Of a stretch of DNA of 64,000 nucleotides, positions 1 through 11,891 are shown piece after piece. The notes beneath the pieces were generated by a model. The model saw only the letters and a list, made by a program, of their open reading frames with translations. It ran no database searches and was not told where the DNA came from. Source of the stretch: Costus lasius (taxonomy: Eukaryota; Streptophyta; Magnoliopsida; Zingiberales; Costaceae); contig CM050450.1 of the NCBI GenBank assembly GCA_027563935.2, positions 26,957,439 to 27,021,438 on the forward strand, read 5' to 3'. A program made the position numbers and the translations under genes. The number at the start of each line of letters is the position of its first letter. The stretch's first letter is position 1.

Positions 1-701
1 ATCAAGATCGAATTTACCTGCTTTCCTGAAAGGTGTACCTCGCTCTGGATTCTATTGATGGTAGTTCAGTGACATGTCCTCCAGGAGGCTTATAGCATCT
101 TCAGGTACTTTGCTCATTAAGCCCGATCCTCCAGCAGTTGCATCGACTGTAAGTCTAGTATTGTACTCCAATCCCATATAGAATGTGTGTACAAGAACCC
201 AAGTCTCAATCCCATGGTGCGGACATAATCTTTGAAGCTCTTTGAATCTTTCCTAGGCTTCGTACAAAGACTCTCCATCCTTTTGCATGAAGCTCGTTAT
301 CTGGTTTCTGAGGTGGTTTGTCTTCGAAAGAGGGAAATACTTCGAGAGGAAAGCTTGAGACAGTTCATCCCATGTCCGTATTGAAGCTGAGGGGATCGTG
401 TGGAGCCATGCCATGCCCTTGCTCTGTCCCTTAAGGAGAAGGGAAACAAATGCAGCCTGATAGCATCAGAAGTAGCTCCATTAATCTTTAACATATCACA
501 ATATTCCAAAAACATAGACAAATGCATATTAGTGTCCTCAAGAGGAGAACCACCAAATTGATTTTGTTGTATCATGGAAAGTAGAGCAGGTTTAATTTCG
601 AAATTATTGGCCTCGACACTAGGCCTAACGATTCTTGATTGAAACCCATGTGAAAAAGGCGCTGCATACTCTCGTAGTGCTCTGGCATTGTTGTTGTTCA
701 C
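1..701 (-). pseudogene. Ty3/gypsy gag fragment (Athila/Tat-like), runs off the left edge
   Basis: This is the N-terminal and central part of a gypsy Gag read on the minus strand. The open part (701 down to 297) carries the conserved run FGGSPLEDTNMHLSMFLEYC and then LRDRARAW, which are typical of plant Athila/Tat gag. After a frame change near 400 the reading continues through ITSFMQKDGESLYEAW-like and CPHHGIETWVL-like blocks to base 1. The frame break means it cannot give a full Gag here. It lies just inside the primer-binding site and LTR at 1001-2608, so it belongs to the same minus-strand element. A sister copy on the plus strand lies at 49760-50641. The lineage name is from motif memory, not from a search. 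Confidence 0.85.
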
Positions 702-1000
702 AGGTTAAGGTGCTGGTTCGTTCTCCATGTCAATATGAAGGTGTTTCATCTATTCTTGATTCTCCTTTTTCAGATCTTGCTTAAGCTTCCTTCTTTGTCT
801 GAAGGTTCGCTCTATTTCGAGATCGATTTCCAAGAGTGCTCCTGCCCTGGAACTTCTTTGCATAAAAATTTGTCAGACTCGATTAAGAAGTTCAAACCAA
901 TTAACACAAACAGAAAGCAGCGTGAAATAGAATAAAGAAAGAAAAGCTAACTAAAACTTAGTCTACCAGTCCTTAGAAGTATACTGATATCAACCGTTGT

Positions 1001-1018
1001 TCCCCGGCAACGGCGCCA
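1001..1018 (-). other. Primer-binding site complementary to tRNA-Asp
   Basis: On the minus strand this reads TGGCGCCGTTGCCGGGGA, the complement of the 3' end of plant tRNA-Asp including the CCA end. It sits 6 bases from the end of the LTR, where a gypsy PBS belongs, and fixes the element's orientation. Confidence 0.9.
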
Positions 1019-1024
1019 AAAACT

Positions 1025-2608
1025 TGATACGCACCGCAAGTGCACGGTGTTATCGAAGTAATACAAAAGATATCGAATCCCACAGGGAACAAGGTGAGTA
1101 CCAGAAAATCTAATTCTTGGAATCTAAGCTGATTAAATCGTGGTTTTTGGAACTTAAAAACTAAAATTAAGCGAAATCGTAAGTAAGAAATCAAACAACT
1201 ACGGCGGGGAAAATATATGAGAGAGAATATTAGGGCTTTGGTTTCCACCACTCTGACGATTTCAATTGCGCTAAGAAATAAATATCAGTTACATGGAATT
1301 ACAAATATGCATAAGGAATCTACCCTACGGTGCAAGGTGCCATCTTTCGAGTGTACACCCCGGTATTTACCCAGAACGTCTCCTACTTTCGCGGTGGATC
1401 GTTCTAGACAAACCCAATGGGTTCCGTGGTAGATTATGGACCCTTGAGCAAAGAACAAGCACTTTCGTGTCGAGCCTTCACAAGATTCACAAAGATGTTC
1501 CGTCGTTACAATCCTACTTTCGTTATGAACTGTAATAACTATGACATGCTAATACTTGGCCAGAGTAAATATCAAGAAATTCATACTTCACGTGAAATAT
1601 GTTCAGAATATGATCCAAATAACAAAGTTAACACATAAATTGCAAAATAGATATCATCACAGGGCTTCAACCTAGCCCTGAAATAAAGTTTACGCTACAA
1701 CCATCGTTGAATCGCTAAAAATTCTCTTTTTGTACATAGGAAAATCACATAAAAAGGTTTCTAAGAGGGAGGAGACGATGAACCAAAAGAAATAAACAAG
1801 AATCACTGTGTTCTGATGGTTGAATCTCCAGAAATCGCCTCGAAGTCGCATGTTCGCCGTGTCCATCCACCCTAGCCATTTCGTCGCCTGATTTCTCCCC
1901 CCTTAGATCATGAAACTTGGGGATTTTATATTCTATTTGCTCTCCTTTGAATAAGTTTTCCATAGAGTCCTCACTTGCCAAATTTGGACTTGAATCGGGC
2001 CCGAAATCGACGAACAACCTAGTGAAGGTCGGGCTGTTCCGATAGTGTCACGGGTGAACCCTGAACCCTGCCGGGTTCACCTGGTGGTGACGTGTTCTAT
2101 GCAGTTCTGTTGCGAAATAATCACAGGTGAACCCCGCCGGGTTCACCTACCAATGAAGTCCACGGTAAATTTCTGCGCAGGTTTTATCAGACAGAATCAC
2201 AGGTGAACCCCATGCCAGTGAAGCGTGCGGCGAATTTCGGATACCCTAACATCATCAGTGAACCCCACCGGGTTCACCTGGCAGTGAAACGTGCGGTGAG
2301 TTTCGTCCTTCGGCAAGATCACGGGTGAACCCCGCCGGGTTCACCTAGCCGTGAAGTCCAAAAAAAGCTCTGATTGCGCCCAAATTTTACGGGCAGCTTC
2401 GTCTTCTCAAAAGGAATCACCCCATACTCTCATACTCTTCAAAAAGACTTTAAAATTGGGTGATTTTACCTGAAATTCAATAAGACAGACGAAAAGTGAA
2501 GATTCTGAAGTTTTTAACTAAATAAGCCTTAAAGGAGTGTAAAAATATTCAAATCAGCCCAAATTCATCATGGAATAATAATAAAAATCACTATAAAAAT
2601 GCATGGCA
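1025..2608 (-). repeat. 5' LTR of the minus-strand gypsy element
   Basis: In minus orientation the LTR starts near 2608 (TGCCATGCATTTTTATAG...) and ends at 1025 (...TATCA), next to the PBS. It aligns by eye over most of its length with the plus-strand LTR at 47879-49370, including the block around AAAATCACCC near the start and the closing GATTCGATATC-like and GGTGCGTATCA blocks. Open frames inside it are chance frames. It contains an array of palindromes (2053-2347). The right boundary could be 3 bp further out (2611). Confidence 0.75.
2053..2347. repeat. Array of GGTGAACCC...GGGTTCACC palindromes in the LTR
   Basis: The 9-bp inverted repeat GGTGAACCC / GGGTTCACC with a short spacer occurs at 2053-2081 and 2126-2147, as a half-site at 2202-2210, slightly decayed at 2258-2278, and again at about 2324-2345. 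Units are about 60-75 bp apart, and sequences such as GTGAAG or GTGCGG sit between them. The sister LTR at 48138-48352 carries the same array. Confidence 0.85.
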
Positions 2609-4745
2609 TCATATGGTACATTGATAACATATATAGCAACCATATGGAGAGGGATGAATCTAATTTTTTGCAAGCTTGATACAACAATCACAACTCAAAT
2701 TACAAAAGATAATAGTGTAATAATCAAATCTAAGGGAAAATGTACAAATGTCATTTTATCAAAGAAAAGTCAAATGTTGATACATGATGTGTTGTAGTTT
2801 CGAATTTGACACAAAATTTGCTAAGTATTGTCAAATAATTAAGCATGGGTATGTGGTTTATTTTGAGGATGCTATACAAAATGTATGATAAGGTCAAGAA
2901 TAAGAGAGACTTAATGATAGTTGTAAAAATGGAGAATAGTAAAAAATTTTCCTCTCGTTCTCAATCTGGCAATTTTTTTTTTTTGAAGGTAAATGTAAAA
3001 AATTTGTCGGGGTTATGGCACAAGAGGTTTGAACAAATGAACTTTGAAAGCTAAAATATGTTGATCATAAATAATATGCTTTATGGCTTAGGAAATATTT
3101 AGGACACTGGTGATGTATGTGAAGCATATGCATTTGACAAAATGCATTGAGAGTCATTTTCAACGGTGAAGGTATGGAGAGCAAAGACACCATGAAGCTA
3201 GTTCACATTGATATATATGGTTCAATAAAGACAATCTCTAATGGTGGAAATAAGTACTTCATTTGTTTTATTGGTGAGTATTCAAGAATCTGCTCGGTTT
3301 ACTCTTTGAGATAAAAATCTAGGTATTTTTAATTTTTAAAAGTTTTAAGGTATGATTAAAAGGCAATATGACAAATTAATTAAAAAGTTAATAAGTGATA
3401 GAGATGAAGAATAACTCTAAGGAGTTTGATAAATTTTGTGAAGATATTAGCACTGGGAGATAATTGATGACTGGTTACACACTGGAACAAATAGTTTCAC
3501 CAAAAGAAAAAAATAACACAATTGTAGAGATGACACAGACCATGGTGAATAAGAAAAACTTGTTATTCACATTTTGGGCCAAGGAAATTTATACAATAGT
3601 TTATTTGCTAAATAGGTACCCTACAAGGATAGTTGAGAATAAGACACTATTTGAAGCATGGTACGAAGAAAGAAAGCTATTGGTGAATTATTTGTGCATC
3701 TCTAGTCCATTTGCTATGCTCATATTTCAAAAGAAAAAAAAAGACACAAACTAGAAAAAAAAGGTTGAGAAATGTGTGTTAGTAGGCTACAACACCGAAT
3801 CAAAAGGCTATAGACTATTTAGTTTGAAGAGGAATGAGGTGATTGTAAATTGAGATATGATCTTCAATGAAAAAGATAAATTAGATTGGAAAGGAAATGA
3901 TGTGGAAAAATGTATTTGTACTATTTCAAGAGGAGGCACAAGAGACATTAAGAGATTAAAATACGTATGGGCATGAAGAAGGAGAAGAAGACTAACAACA
4001 ATCTCCAACACATGTTGGGTCTATCTCATACTCCAAGTTCAATACCTGTGAGTTTGAGACATATAAGTGATATTTATGCTACTTGAAAATTTTTATGTTG
4101 TAGAACCAAAATGCTTTGAATAAACAATCAAAGAGGAAATATGAAGAAATGCAATGGAGAAGAGATTAGAATGAGTGAGAAAAATGATACTTAGGGTTGT
4201 TTGAAAATCCAAAAGGAAAAGATACACTTGGGCTCAAATGGATTTACAAAATAAAGACAAATTCAGACACTTCCGCAAATTTCAAAGTAAAGTACATGGG
4301 AAAAGGATACTCACAAGAGTCAAGAGTTGACTATCAATAGATATTTATATCAGTAGTATGATATGAAATAATAAGAATGTTGATTGTATTAGCGGCACAC
4401 AAAAATTGGAGATTGCATCAACTTAATGTGAAATCAATCTTTTTGAACAGACTATTAAAAGATGAAATATATGTTTAGCAACTAAAAAGTTTTGAAGTTA
4501 AAAAAACTGTACAAGTTAAATAAGATATTATATGGGTTAAAACAAGCACCATAAGTATAGTATGGACAAATTGATACACATTTCACCAACAAATGGTTAA
4601 AAAGAAGTCTAAGTGAGCTAACATTCTATACTAAGCATGGTAAGCATGATATGCTTATAATTTTTTATATTAATTATTTAATTTTTATTAGTGATGATGA
4701 AAAAATAATACACAAGTTTTTTAAAAAATAATGAATAAATATAAG
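2609..4745 (+). mobile_element. Degenerate Ty1/copia retrotransposon internal region
   Basis: Short plus-strand frames read in copia pol order. A protease-like WYIDNIYSNHMERD block at 2615 has lost the D-S/T-G active site. An integrase block at 3464-3754 includes IVEMTQTMVNKKNL and FWAKEIYTIVYLLNRYPT. Reverse-transcriptase remnants follow at about 4230-4745 (LGLKWIYKIKTNS-like, HKNWRLHQLNVKSIFLN, LIFISDD). Many stops and frameshifts separate them, so it is dead. Its left end meets the gypsy LTR exactly within the protease region, which suggests the gypsy element inserted into it. No copia LTRs were seen. Confidence 0.8.
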
Positions 4746-6000
4746 ATGAATTACACTAGAGATCACACGGCTCAACCTCCAAGCAATGACTTCAATTCCT
4801 CCTCACTAACCAATTTTACTTTGCCTATGTAAAAAAAAAGTCCCTCAATCTTTACATATTTTGTACCTATTTTACATAAAAAAAATCTCAATTATTTTTA
4901 AAATAATAAAAAGGACCACTAAAAAAAATCAGATCTCATCTGATTGCTTTGCATCATTGTTGCAGTCAATTACATATAAACTTCAATTTGTGCTTGATTT
5001 AAATAATTATATTAATTTTTAATAATATATTATAACTTGGAAGTTATAGGGATCTTACATCTGATACATTTCATATAATATAAATTATTGTGTAGTTTTA
5101 TGCAAGGTCGCCAGATAATAATTTCCTCAACAGAAGAAAAGATATTTATATAACAAGTATGCCTGATCTGTCTCTTTAAACTTAACCATAGAATGCCATG
5201 TTAGGTTTGCTCTAGTTTGGTAAGCTAAAGTGACTGATGAATCTAGCGTATTTGAGGAAGCAAGTGTAAACATCTAGGGATAAAAAGTGTAAAGTATTTT
5301 TTAATTGATGATATATTTTAGTAATTTCTTATATAGTATATGAATTTCTACAAAATTAAATAACATATTTAACTAAATATATATGAATTGCATAAAATGC
5401 CACACTAAGTTCTAATTTAGTATCTAAACCTTCAATTCTACCGGAACTAATTCTAATGGGCTATTGAATCGTATGCTATATTTACTCATGATATCCATTT
5501 CTTTTAAAATATTTTACATTGAATTTGTTATTAATATATTCTAACAATATATTAGACTTGAGTGGGAGTACTGATAATTGAATGATACATTTTTTTTTTT
5601 TTGCAGTGTTTTCTTATGTTAATGTAATAAAAACCCTAAAGGTAATTATCTAGTAGCGTTTTATTTCGAACACCCACATCCTTTTGGTAATTATTTACAC
5701 ATCAAATTTGAATTGACTGTTGAACTAAGATTAATAGAATATTTTTCTCATAAAAAAAGTTATTATATTTAAAGATACGTTAAAAGAAATCAAATCTCAA
5801 AGCATGCAAGAGACTTTTAGACACGCATCAACGATTAAGTGGAGCTGCATTTCTTGTAATACACTATCTGATTAGAAAATTGATCAAGTCTGAGTATGAC
5901 TTGCAAGAGATATATACTACACATTGACTTGTTGCAAGATTATTAGCCTGACTTGAAGAGGTTCCACAAGTGACATCGATCATTTCTCAATGATCAAGTC
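4746..6000. other. AT-rich intergenic region
   Basis: No coding frame or recognisable element is visible. There are scattered homopolymers and AT-rich runs only. It lies upstream of the 4CL gene. Confidence 0.6.
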
Positions 6001-6316
6001 AAAATGAAAGCTCTATCCGCTTTCCTTATAAAGAAGACTGAAGAGAGAGAAGAGGTGTTTGAACGAGTCAACTGCTTGCTCCAGAAGAATGGGAAGACAT
6101 ATAAAGTCAATGAAGATGCGGTCAATGTTGTGAAATGTGAGTGTCGAGTCCAGACAAGAGAGAGGGAGGTAGGTGGAGATGGTAGCGGAGGACAAGCAGC
6201 TGAAGGTGAAGGTGAGATGGGGCTGTGATCTCCCCACATGGACCGCTGCTCTCATGAGTCATGTCCTCTTATCTTAGCTAACTAACACAATGCCTCCCTT
6301 CCATCTCACTTTCCCC

Positions 6317-6323
6317 ACCTAAC
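6317..6323 (+). promoter_or_regulatory. AC element (ACCTAAC) in the 4CL promoter
   Basis: ACCTAAC is the AC-III type motif bound by R2R3-MYB regulators of phenylpropanoid genes. It lies 287 bp upstream of the 4CL start codon, where such motifs act in known 4CL and PAL promoters. A second copy in reverse (GTTAGGT) lies in intron 1 at 8346-8352. Function is inferred from motif and position. Confidence 0.55.
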
Positions 6324-6526
6324 ACTGGACAAGCCTCTCACTCCCTAATAATTTGCCCATCCTACCTTCCCTTCATCATGTCGCCTCCCAGTTTTGTTTA
6401 AATCTCTCAATTCCCTTCTTTTGGCCATTCCTTCACAGCCTCTCCAATTTGATTCCCAATCCAGTCGAGCTCCACTACTCCGACTCTAGAGCTGCATTGC
6501 TCTCTTTTTCTTCTTCAACAATTAGT

Positions 6527-6533
6527 TATATAT
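6527..6533 (+). promoter_or_regulatory. Possible TATA box of 4CL
   Basis: TATATAT follows a CT-rich stretch and lies 77 bp before the ATG, which would give a 5' UTR of about 45-50 nt. This is a short UTR, so a start site further upstream is also possible. Confidence 0.35.
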
Positions 6534-6609
6534 CACCCCTCCCAATTCATATACTTGCCAGCCAGTCGTTTCATTTCTCTGCATTGATTCCGATCGACCT
6601 GCCGCAAAC

Positions 6610-9600
6610 ATGATTACTATTGCTTCCCCGGAGCCCCAAACCCAGATCCCCGTCCCGGTTCCCCCGCCGGAGACCAAGCAGCCGGAGACGACCATCTTCC
6701 GATCAAAGCTCCCGGACATCCCCCTCTCCAACCACCTCCCCCTTCACACCTTCTGCTTCGAGAAGCTCCCGCAGCTGTCGGACGCGCCTTGCCTCATCGC
6801 CGCTGCCACTGACCGGATCTATTCCTTCGCCGAGACGCATCTCTTGTGCCGCCGCGCCGCCGCCGGGCTGTCCAAGCTTGGCATCAAGAAGCGCGACGTC
6901 ATCATGGTCCTCCTTCAGAATTCTCCAGAGTTCATCTTCGCCTTCCTCGGCGCGTCCATGATCGGCGCCGTCACCACCACCGCCAATCCATTCTGCACTC
7001 CGGGGGAGATCCTCAAGCAGTTCAAGGTCTCGGGCGCGAAGCTGGTCGTGACGCAGGGCGCGTACGTTGACAAGCTCCGGGCAGAGGGGTTTCCGGCGAT
7101 CGGAGTTGATTTGACTGTGGTGACGACTGACGCGGCGCCGGCGGATTGTGTGTTCTTCCGGGACGTGCTGGAGGCGGACGAGGCGGCGGTACCGGAAGTG
7201 GAGGTGGGGGCGGAGGACGCGGTGGCGCTGCCGTTCTCGTCGGGGACGACGGGTCTGCCCAAGGGGGTGGTGCTGACGCACAAGAGCATGGTGTCGAGCA
7301 TCGCGCAGCAGGTGGACGGCGAGAATCCGAACATGTACATGAGGCCTGAGGAGGACGTGGTGCTCTGCGTGCTGCCGCTGTTCCACATCTTCGCGCTCAA
7401 CTCGGTGATGCTGTGCGCGCTGCGGTCGGGGGCGGCGACGGTGCTGATGCCCAAGTTCGAGATCCACACGATGCTGCGTGTAATCGAGAAGCACCGGGTG
7501 TCGGTGGCGGCGGTGGTGCCGCCGCTGGTACTGGCGCTGGCGAAGAACCCGGTGGTGGAGAAATATGATTTGAGCTCGATAAGGATCGTGCTTTCGGGGG
7601 CAGCGCCGCTGGGGAAGGAGCTGGAGGCGGCGCTCAAGAGCAGAGTGCCGCAGGCGATCTTGGGCCAGGTCAGCTGCGCAACTAGACAAGTCAATTACTA
7701 GTTTAAATACATTGTCCAAACTTCATTTAATCCTCCAACTCATCACTAATTTCAACATTATTAATACAAATGTTTTTTTTTAAAAAATCCAAAAATTAAA
7801 ATTTATTTATTTCTTTTATTTTCTTAGAGTAGTTTTCTAAAAGAGAAAATAGAAATGAAGTTTTTTAAAATATTTTTTATTTTTTAATTAATTTAATTTG
7901 AAAAATTATACAAAAAATAAATGATAAATAATTGTTTTGAGTATTTTTTCCTTTTAATTATATATTTTTAAAAATCTTGAATTTTTAGTTTATTTTTATT
8001 TTCTCTTATAGAAAATTGGCTTTAAATGGAAAAGGGATTTTTTTTTAAAAAAAAAAGAATTATTTGCTTTAGCAAGTTTGTGAAAAATGAACCTTTAATG
8101 ATTATGCTTATTCCATTCAAGTAGTTGAAAATAAATACATAATTTAGTTTTTATTTAAGATTATTTCTCTTTAAATATTGTCTAACTTGCTCATTCCGAC
8201 ATCGTGACATTTACAATTACATTTGTCGACGCAAAAGATCAACTTAGCATGTTTAATTCTCTCTTTATTACGGTTAAAATGTGAAGTAATCTAAGGCTGC
8301 GTCCGTTCGTTTCCAAACGCAGCCTAAGTAATTAAGAGGGTAGTTGTTAGGTAGAGAGTGTTATTAAATCTTTTAATTTTTTTTCTTCCAAAAAAAATAT
8401 AGAATATTTAATTTGTGGCAATTAACAATAATGAGTATTAAATACTTTAGTTAGTTCATAAAATAATAATTAAAGTACCTTTTTCTTTTTTTTTTCACTA
8501 TAGATTCCTTTTAAAAAAACAAAATCTTAAAGAATGTCTTATAAAATTAGCTATTGAGTTTATTATAATTAGATCTTCCAATTCTCAAGTTGAATCCATT
8601 TAGTGAGCCTTAACCATAAAACGAGGCAAAAAAATGGGCAAGGAGACAACTCCTGCCTCGTATGTAAGTTATCAACTTTTGGTTACTAACTTAGTTGATA
8701 ATTAGAAAGGGACTTCACTTTATTATATGAAAATTTAAGTATTAGTTATTTTAACTTACTAACTTAGTTGATAATTAATCCTGATTTAATTTAGGTTCTT
8801 ATACTTATTTTTTAAGGAAAAAAAAACAATAAAAAATGGTGTGCAATGTAGGGATACGGAATGACAGAAGCAGGGCCAGTTCTGTCCATGTGCCCTGCAT
8901 TTGCCAAGCACCCCAACCCCGTCAAGTCCGGCTCCTGCGGCACCGTCGTCAGAAACGCCGAGATGAAGGTGGTGGACCCCGACACCGGCTTTTCCGTCGG
9001 CCGGAACCAGACCGGAGAAATCTGCATCCGCGGCCCTCAGATCATGCAAGGTAGATATCTACTTTCTTAGCGATATTACTTGTGCATTATACCACTGATC
9101 ACTAGCTACGGCTGAACAGGTTACCTTAACGACCCTGAGGCCACATCCAAGACCATCGACGTCGACGGCTGGCTGCACACCGGAGACATCGGGTACGTCG
9201 ACGACGACGACGAGGTCTTCATAGTCGACAGAGTCAAGGAGATCATCAAATACAAAGGCTTCCAGGTGCCACCAGCTGAGCTGGAGGCGTTGCTCACAAG
9301 TCACCCCTCCATTGTCGACGCTGCTGTTGTGCCGTAAGCCTCGACAGACACATAGATATATGTATATGTTCCTCCTCCGATTCTTATAATTAGGTAAAAT
9401 TTGTTGCTGCTCATTAATGATGAACAGGCAAAGGGATGATGAAGCTGGAGAAGTCCCCGTTGCTTTTGTTGTCAGGGCGTTAGACTCCGACATGAGCGAA
9501 GAGGCTATTAAGGAATTTGTAGCCAAACAGGTACTTGTGTGTTGACTTTTCTTAACTTATGGTTGACATACATATAATAATGTTGATGCATGGCCATAGG

Positions 9601-9713
9601 TGGTGTTTTACAAGAGACTGCAGAGGGTGTTATTCGTCGCTGCCATTCCCAAGTCAGCCTCTGGAAAAATTCTGAGGAAAGATTTGAGAGCGAAGCTCGC
9701 AGCCACAGCTTAA
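6610..9713 (+). CDS. 4CL: 4-coumarate:CoA ligase, five exons
   Basis: The enzyme activates 4-coumarate and related hydroxycinnamates to CoA thioesters, the branch point to lignin and flavonoids, in the cytosol. The exons I derive are 6610-7668, 8852-9050, 9120-9333, 9428-9530 and 9600-9713. All introns are GT-AG and the frame stays open for 562 residues, the normal family length. Adenylate-forming Box I ([11 protein letters not shown]) is at residues 210-220. The split motif [16 protein letters not shown] spans exons 1 and 2. Box II (GEICIRG) is at 408-414. The C-terminal catalytic lysine is in SGKIL (K548). Exon 1 is extremely GC-rich while intron 1 (1183 bp) is AT-rich. An AC element lies upstream. 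All key residues are present, so it looks functional. Its 4CL class (lignin or flavonoid type) is not resolved. Confidence 0.95.
8295..8324. repeat. MITE relic: two terminal repeats flanked by TAA
   Basis: In 4CL intron 1, a 30-bp palindrome opens with GGCTGCGT and closes with ACGCAGCC, and is flanked on both sides by TAA (8292-8294, 8325-8327). TAA fits the TWA target of PIF/Harbinger (Tourist) elements. The end motif matches the left end of the MITE at 32610. It looks like an element reduced to its ends. Confidence 0.5.
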
Positions 9714-10962
9714 TTGTGTCTCTTTCTCTCACACTTGGTGCTTTCAATATCTGTGACTTTTCTTTCTTCATATAAAAGGCTAAAACCCTCCCACCTAAAT
9801 GTTTTTATTCATCTACTTTGAATTCCCCTTATTCTTGTAGCTTTGTCTGGCACATTGAATGACAAAATTAAGCAGGCAGCTGATGATAATGCCCTTTGAG
9901 CAGGATAAATTATAACCATATGATGCCTGATATGTATTAATCATTAGATAATGATTTTAACATATATTTTCTTGATATTTATATAATATGTTTATTATTA
10001 AATATCTTTATCTAGTATTATTATAAATGTAGACAATAATAATAATATATTGAGAGTAATACTTATTGGTAAGTAATTATCAAATCAAGATAAGGATATA
10101 TCTTAGATCATAATGATACCGTCAAATCAATAGTATTTACTTTTATTTATATTTAGCAGATTAGGGCTATATTGATAATCTACATACACGCTGATACCAA
10201 CTCAATGAGACAAGGACAAAATCCTATCTTTAGTGTACTTACCCTCTTGTTCTTCTAAGTTCTAACTTCTTCATAATAAATCTAAGTTAAAGTTAAACAT
10301 ATATGCCATTAATTATTTATCATTTATTTCCCTTGTTTTCCAATCTAGTAAAATTAACACATTGGCTAATTATCCACAATTAACTAATTTCATTTCATTT
10401 TTAAAAGTTTAAATTATATGTAGATCTATGAAAGCTTAAATAGCTCTCCTTCTAGTTCTACTATTATATGGATAAGTTATAATTGTTCATGGATTACATG
10501 ATGATGTCGACCTAGCCCATTTTCTTTGAAATAGATTAACCTCCAAGTACCATCTTCACATCCATTGCTAGTAAACCAACATGCAAGAAGAAGGTTATGA
10601 AAGAGTTTAGGATATCCTTCCTCTCGCACTTGAGAATATGTAGGAGTATGCAGAAGGAACACAACATAATTTTAGCTAATAAATTGCATACCTAACCTAT
10701 ATAGTTTTATGGGTATTTATACTTTCATATAAGAGGATTTTTACTATAAGTGGTGCTTACTGTCATTATCCTAGATCATTTTTCTCCTTCATACATACTC
10801 TTTTTGTGGGGCTCATACATTAACTACAAGAGAATCCTAACAATTTTACTCAATCATAAGCTAACTAATTTATGTCACCAAAAATATGTATAATACTCCA
10901 GTTTAGTCTCACATTAAAAATAAGAGAAACCATTATATAGTATATAATGCTTAGTAGACTTA
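9714..10962. other. 4CL 3' flank and AT-rich intergenic region
   Basis: It holds the presumed 4CL 3' UTR (no single clear poly(A) signal chosen) and then AT-rich DNA without a convincing gene. A minus-strand open frame at 10477-10662 has no recognisable motif. Confidence 0.5.
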
Positions 10963-11104
10963 GGCCTCGTTTGACTCCGCTTAAACACGATTTCTGAGAC
11001 AAAAAAAGGTGTTAAAAAATCAGAAGCCATGAGAAGTTATAAATCATGGCTTCTCACAGATTCTGCCTCGAAAGTCGTGTTAGTACGGGGCCAAATGAGA
11101 CTTT
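10963..11104. mobile_element. Short foldback MITE
   Basis: Ends GGCCTCGTTTGACTCCG and (reverse complement) GTCTCATTTGGCCCCG are imperfect inverted repeats continuing into an ACACGA-containing block. The centre is a second palindrome (CAGAAGCCATGAGAAG against CTTCTCA...TTCTG), so the whole about 140 bp can fold into a hairpin. TTA/TTTA flanks suggest PIF/Harbinger type. Confidence 0.6.
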
Positions 11105-11383
11105 ACTATTATTAACTTGAGCTTAAATATTTTAATAAATTGGGTCATGTTGTCATATTAGTCTCACCAAGTTAATGAATAGTTTGCTTACTAAGTAGAA
11201 CGGGTCATAATAAATGGTATCAGAGAGAGAGATTATAATACCCTATTTTAGTTTCACATTGAATGTGAAAGAAAATATAGTATATCCTATAAGATTTAGT
11301 GGACTTGCTATTATTAATTTGGGCTTGCTATTATTAGCTCAAACCCACAATGCACGATTCATAGTCCGTGTTTTGTAGACACA

Positions 11384-11817
11384 GGTCCCGTTTGGCCTAG
11401 CTTATAGGTCTGCTTATAGCTTTGCGGCCAGCAGAAATCAAGAAACTGAGGCATTTGGCTCTTTAGCTTCTCTGTTCCAATCCACAAATTAACTACTTCT
11501 CTGAGAAGCAGAGGTGAAGCTGCTTCTTTGGCCCCCCACCTGCTTATGCTCAATAATCCTTATATGTAATAATAATTTTTTAATAATATAATTCATAATA
11601 TTTTTAATAAATATTTTAATTATAATTAGCTATAAATTTAATCATATAATTTTTATCTTAGTAATTTTTTTAATAAGCATTTTTTCAACCAGCACAGCAT
11701 AAGCGGTTCACAAGTTGCGCATCCCAAACATTCTTAAACTTTTCCAGCCAGCATTTTTTCAACCAGTGCTTCTTCAACCAACAGAAGTTAAAAGCAGAAG
11801 CTAGGCCAAACACGCCC
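11384..11817. mobile_element. MITE with GTTTGGCCTAGCTT inverted ends
   Basis: The left end contains GTTTGGCCTAGCTT, and the right end is its reverse complement AAGCTAGGCCAAAC with GGGCGTG outside it. The element is 434 bp with AT-rich interior and no coding capacity. The open frame at 11359-11553 is incidental. Confidence 0.65.
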
Positions 11818-11891
11818 ACAATAAGCCAGCAAACCAAATTCATGTTAGTGATTTGGTCAAGTCAAAATCATCTTGTACCTGACTTCGGCTA

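Noticed and set aside
6703..7719. Long minus-strand open frames (338 and 259 aa) over 4CL exon 1
   Set aside because: They are shadows caused by the extreme GC3 bias of the real plus-strand exon, with low-complexity His/Arg-rich translation and no domain.
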